Shown here in pieces: positions 62,612-64,000 of a stretch of DNA of 64,000 nt. Where the stretch lies: the NCBI RefSeq assembly GCF_011077955.1, contig NZ_JAALBX010000002.1:62001-126000 (forward strand). The letters are read 5' to 3'. Numbering within the stretch: position 1 is the stretch's first letter; the number at the start of each line of letters is the position of its first letter. Source of the DNA: Citrobacter freundii. Its GTDB lineage: Bacteria; Pseudomonadota; Gammaproteobacteria; Enterobacterales; Enterobacteriaceae. The translations under genes were made by a program, and so were the position numbers. Under the pieces are notes generated by a model. The model was not told where the DNA came from and made no database searches. It saw only the letters and a list, made by a program, of their open reading frames with translations.

Positions 62612-63754
62612 CTAATCAGCCAAAAACTGATGAATATCTGCGGGTCTGTAACCATTTTCATGCAAACTTTTCATCATCAACATATAGGGCTCAGAATAGA
62701 TAAAGAAGCTTTTATAGCTGCTGCAGAAATAGTTAAGCTCAGATAATCCGCGTGATGAAAGCGCGATTCTGTCTTTTGGGCATCCACCGTGACAAAGAAA
62801 TTTGACGCGGCATGAGCCGCATTCCGGCGCCTGGGGTTGTTTTGCCTCGCCAAACGTTTTACAAGCTTTGCGGGCCATGATGTCTTTAATGTGCTCGTGA
62901 TGAATGTTACCTAAAAGATATTCAGGCGAAACGAAATGGTCGCACTGGTAAACATCACCATTTAGCTCCAGCGCAAAAGCATAACCACAGGAGGGGGCGA
63001 ATTCACACGTCACAGCAGGTAACCCACACCATGCGGCAAACGTATGTTCAAAAAAGGGGATTTCTATCATCCCGATATCCTGACGCACCCAGTGATAAAA
63101 AATCGTTTTCAGAAACGTTGCCAGTTTTTCTGGCTCAACGCTGCGTTCGCTGACCCCCTCTTTTGTGCTTTCAAGCAGTGGAATAAACTGCATGTGGCGA
63201 CTGCCGAGTTGCTTGAGATACTCATACACCTCAAGGGGATAACAACTATTAACGGCATTAACGACGGTCAGCGTATTGAATTCGACATGATGTTTATTTA
63301 ATAAGGAAACGGCTTCTGCGACGCGTTTATGCGTGGGTTTGCCGGCGATGGTTTTTCGGTATTTGTCATGCAGAGCCGCATCGCCATCAATCGATATACC
63401 CACCAGAAAAGCATGCTGGTGGAAGAAACGACACCATTCATCATTCAACAAAATACCGTTGGTTTGAAACGTATTCTGAATAGTTTTTCCCTGACTGAAG
63501 CGCTGTTGTAAGTCGACTGCTTTTTGAAAAAAGGATAACCCCGCGAGAGTAGGTTCCCCACCTTGCCAGGCGAAAAGCACCTGATCGGTATCCTGGGCGT
63601 CTATATGCTGGATAATATAATTTTCGAGTGTGGCATCATCCATGCAACGTGATTTTCGATGTGGGTATAGCGTGCTTTTATCAAGATAAAAACAGTAATC
63701 ACACGCCAGATTACATAACGATCCGGTGGGTTTTGCCATAATGTGACAGCGCAT
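62612..63754 (-). CDS. anaerobic sulfatase-maturating enzyme (radical SAM/SPASM)
   Basis: This enzyme converts the active-site Cys or Ser of a sulfatase to formylglycine without oxygen. The 380-residue product is of the AslB/YdeM type. The radical SAM motif CNLACDYC supplies C14, C18 and C21, followed by GGEPT near residue 65. The C-terminal SPASM region has the expected cysteines (CEFAPSCGYA, CDHF, CGSCRVKFLCHGGCPKDR, YFCSS) for two auxiliary 4Fe-4S clusters. AAGGAG is 8 bp before the ATG. It directly follows a sulfatase gene, its likely substrate. Confidence 0.93.
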   Translation of the reverse strand: MRCHIMAKPTGSLCNLACDYCFYLDKSTLYPHRKSRCMDDATLENYIIQHIDAQDTDQVLFAWQGGEPTLAGLSFFQKAVDLQQRFSQGKTIQNTFQTNGILLNDEWCRFFHQHAFLVGISIDGDAALHDKYRKTIAGKPTHKRVAEAVSLLNKHHVEFNTLTVVNAVNSCYPLEVYEYLKQLGSRHMQFIPLLESTKEGVSERSVEPEKLATFLKTIFYHWVRQDIGMIEIPFFEHTFAAWCGLPAVTCEFAPSCGYAFALELNGDVYQCDHFVSPEYLLGNIHHEHIKDIMARKACKTFGEAKQPQAPECGSCRVKFLCHGGCPKDRIALSSRGLSELNYFCSSYKSFFIYSEPYMLMMKSLHENGYRPADIHQFLAD

Positions 63755-63809
63755 AAGAACTGCTCCTTATGAAATGGCCCGGCAGTATCAATGCAGGGCC
63801 ATCTTCCTT

Positions 63810-64000
63810 TTAGTTCCAGTTAACCGGTTCCGGTTTTTCGCCTCTGGCTTTCATCAGCGAGTCATGTTCAATGCTGTATTTATAGCTTTCAAACTCAGCG
63901 ATCATTTTTTTCTCAAGGGCCGGTTGTTTGCCCAGCTGATTCACGACTTCACCGCGATCGTCTTTCAGGTTGTAGAGATATTTAGGTTTACTGTCGCGGT
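63810..64000 (-). CDS. sulfatase, C-terminal part (continues beyond the window)
   Basis: The last 62 codons of a minus-strand gene read from the window edge to a TAA at 63810-63812. The sequence includes PKYLYNLKDDRGEVVNQL, the hallmark C-terminal segment of arylsulfatases, and ends GEKPEPVNWN. The catalytic CxPxR or SxPxR motif lies outside, so cysteine or serine type cannot be told. The gap to the maturase gene is 55 bp with no terminator, so the two are probably one operon. Confidence 0.85.
   Translation of the reverse strand, partial: RDSKPKYLYNLKDDRGEVVNQLGKQPALEKKMIAEFESYKYSIEHDSLMKARGEKPEPVNWN

Noticed and set aside
60797-64000. An integrated element at serT with duplicated attachment site
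   Set aside because: No second copy of the tRNA 3' end and no integrase was seen between the tRNA and the window edge; the far boundary is outside the window.
1-64000. CRISPR arrays, complete insertion sequences, rRNA genes
   Set aside because: No regularly spaced repeats, no transposase with inverted repeats and no rRNA sequence were seen on either strand.

Overview
The window is a chromosomal segment of a gamma-proteobacterium of the Enterobacteriaceae (Escherichia / Enterobacter / Citrobacter-like; the genus cannot be fixed from the sequence alone). Gene order follows the Escherichia coli aroA-to-serT segment almost gene for gene, and most products match their E. coli counterparts in length to within a few residues. 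The right-hand 3 kb, beyond a tRNA-Ser gene, is accessory DNA that is not part of that backbone.

Layout. (1) 14-4380: aroA (aromatic amino acids), cmk (CMP kinase), rpsA (ribosomal protein S1), ihfB (IHF beta). (2) 4530-11779: comEC, then the envelope set msbA, lpxK, a frameshifted ycaQ, ycaR and kdsB, which supply lipid A flipping, the lipid A 4'-kinase and CMP-Kdo. (3) 11907-24471: ycbJ, elyC, cmoM, the mukF-mukE-mukB condensin genes, the L,D-crosslink pair ldtD/mepK and the glyoxalase-II-like gloC. (4) 24538-33254: aspC, ompF, asnS, pncB (all minus strand) and pepN. (5) 33293-44975: a solitary ssuE, pyrD, zapC, ycbX, rlmL, uup, the pqiABC intermembrane lipid-transport operon and rmf. E. 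coli has the rest of ssuEADCB and the elf fimbrial cluster between pepN and pyrD; both are absent here. (6) 45045-60495: fabA, lonH, matP, ompA, sulA with a textbook LexA box, sxy, yccS-yccF, helD, mgsA, csgI, yccU, hspQ, rlmI, yccX, tusE, yccA. (7) 60797-60884: tRNA-Ser(UGA).

Accessory end. Beyond serT, four minus-strand genes run toward the tRNA: the 3' end of a sulfatase (cut by the window edge), an anaerobic sulfatase-maturating radical SAM enzyme, a 420-residue protein with several zinc ribbons and a transposase-like appearance, and a short protein resembling only the N-terminal domain of arylsulfate sulfotransferase. The sulfatase/maturase pair is a known type of module. The two genes that follow it are the least explained part of the window and the best candidate for something undescribed.

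Regulation visible in the DNA includes a LexA operator (sulA), FadR and FabR sites side by side upstream of fabA, a PurR-like box and a CTP-sensing leader hairpin at pyrD, a CpxR-like box upstream of ldtD, a sigma-32-like promoter for hspQ, the ompF promoter and leader, the long ompA leader, and many intrinsic terminators, several bidirectional between convergent genes. All homology statements come from recognising the protein sequences; no database search was run.
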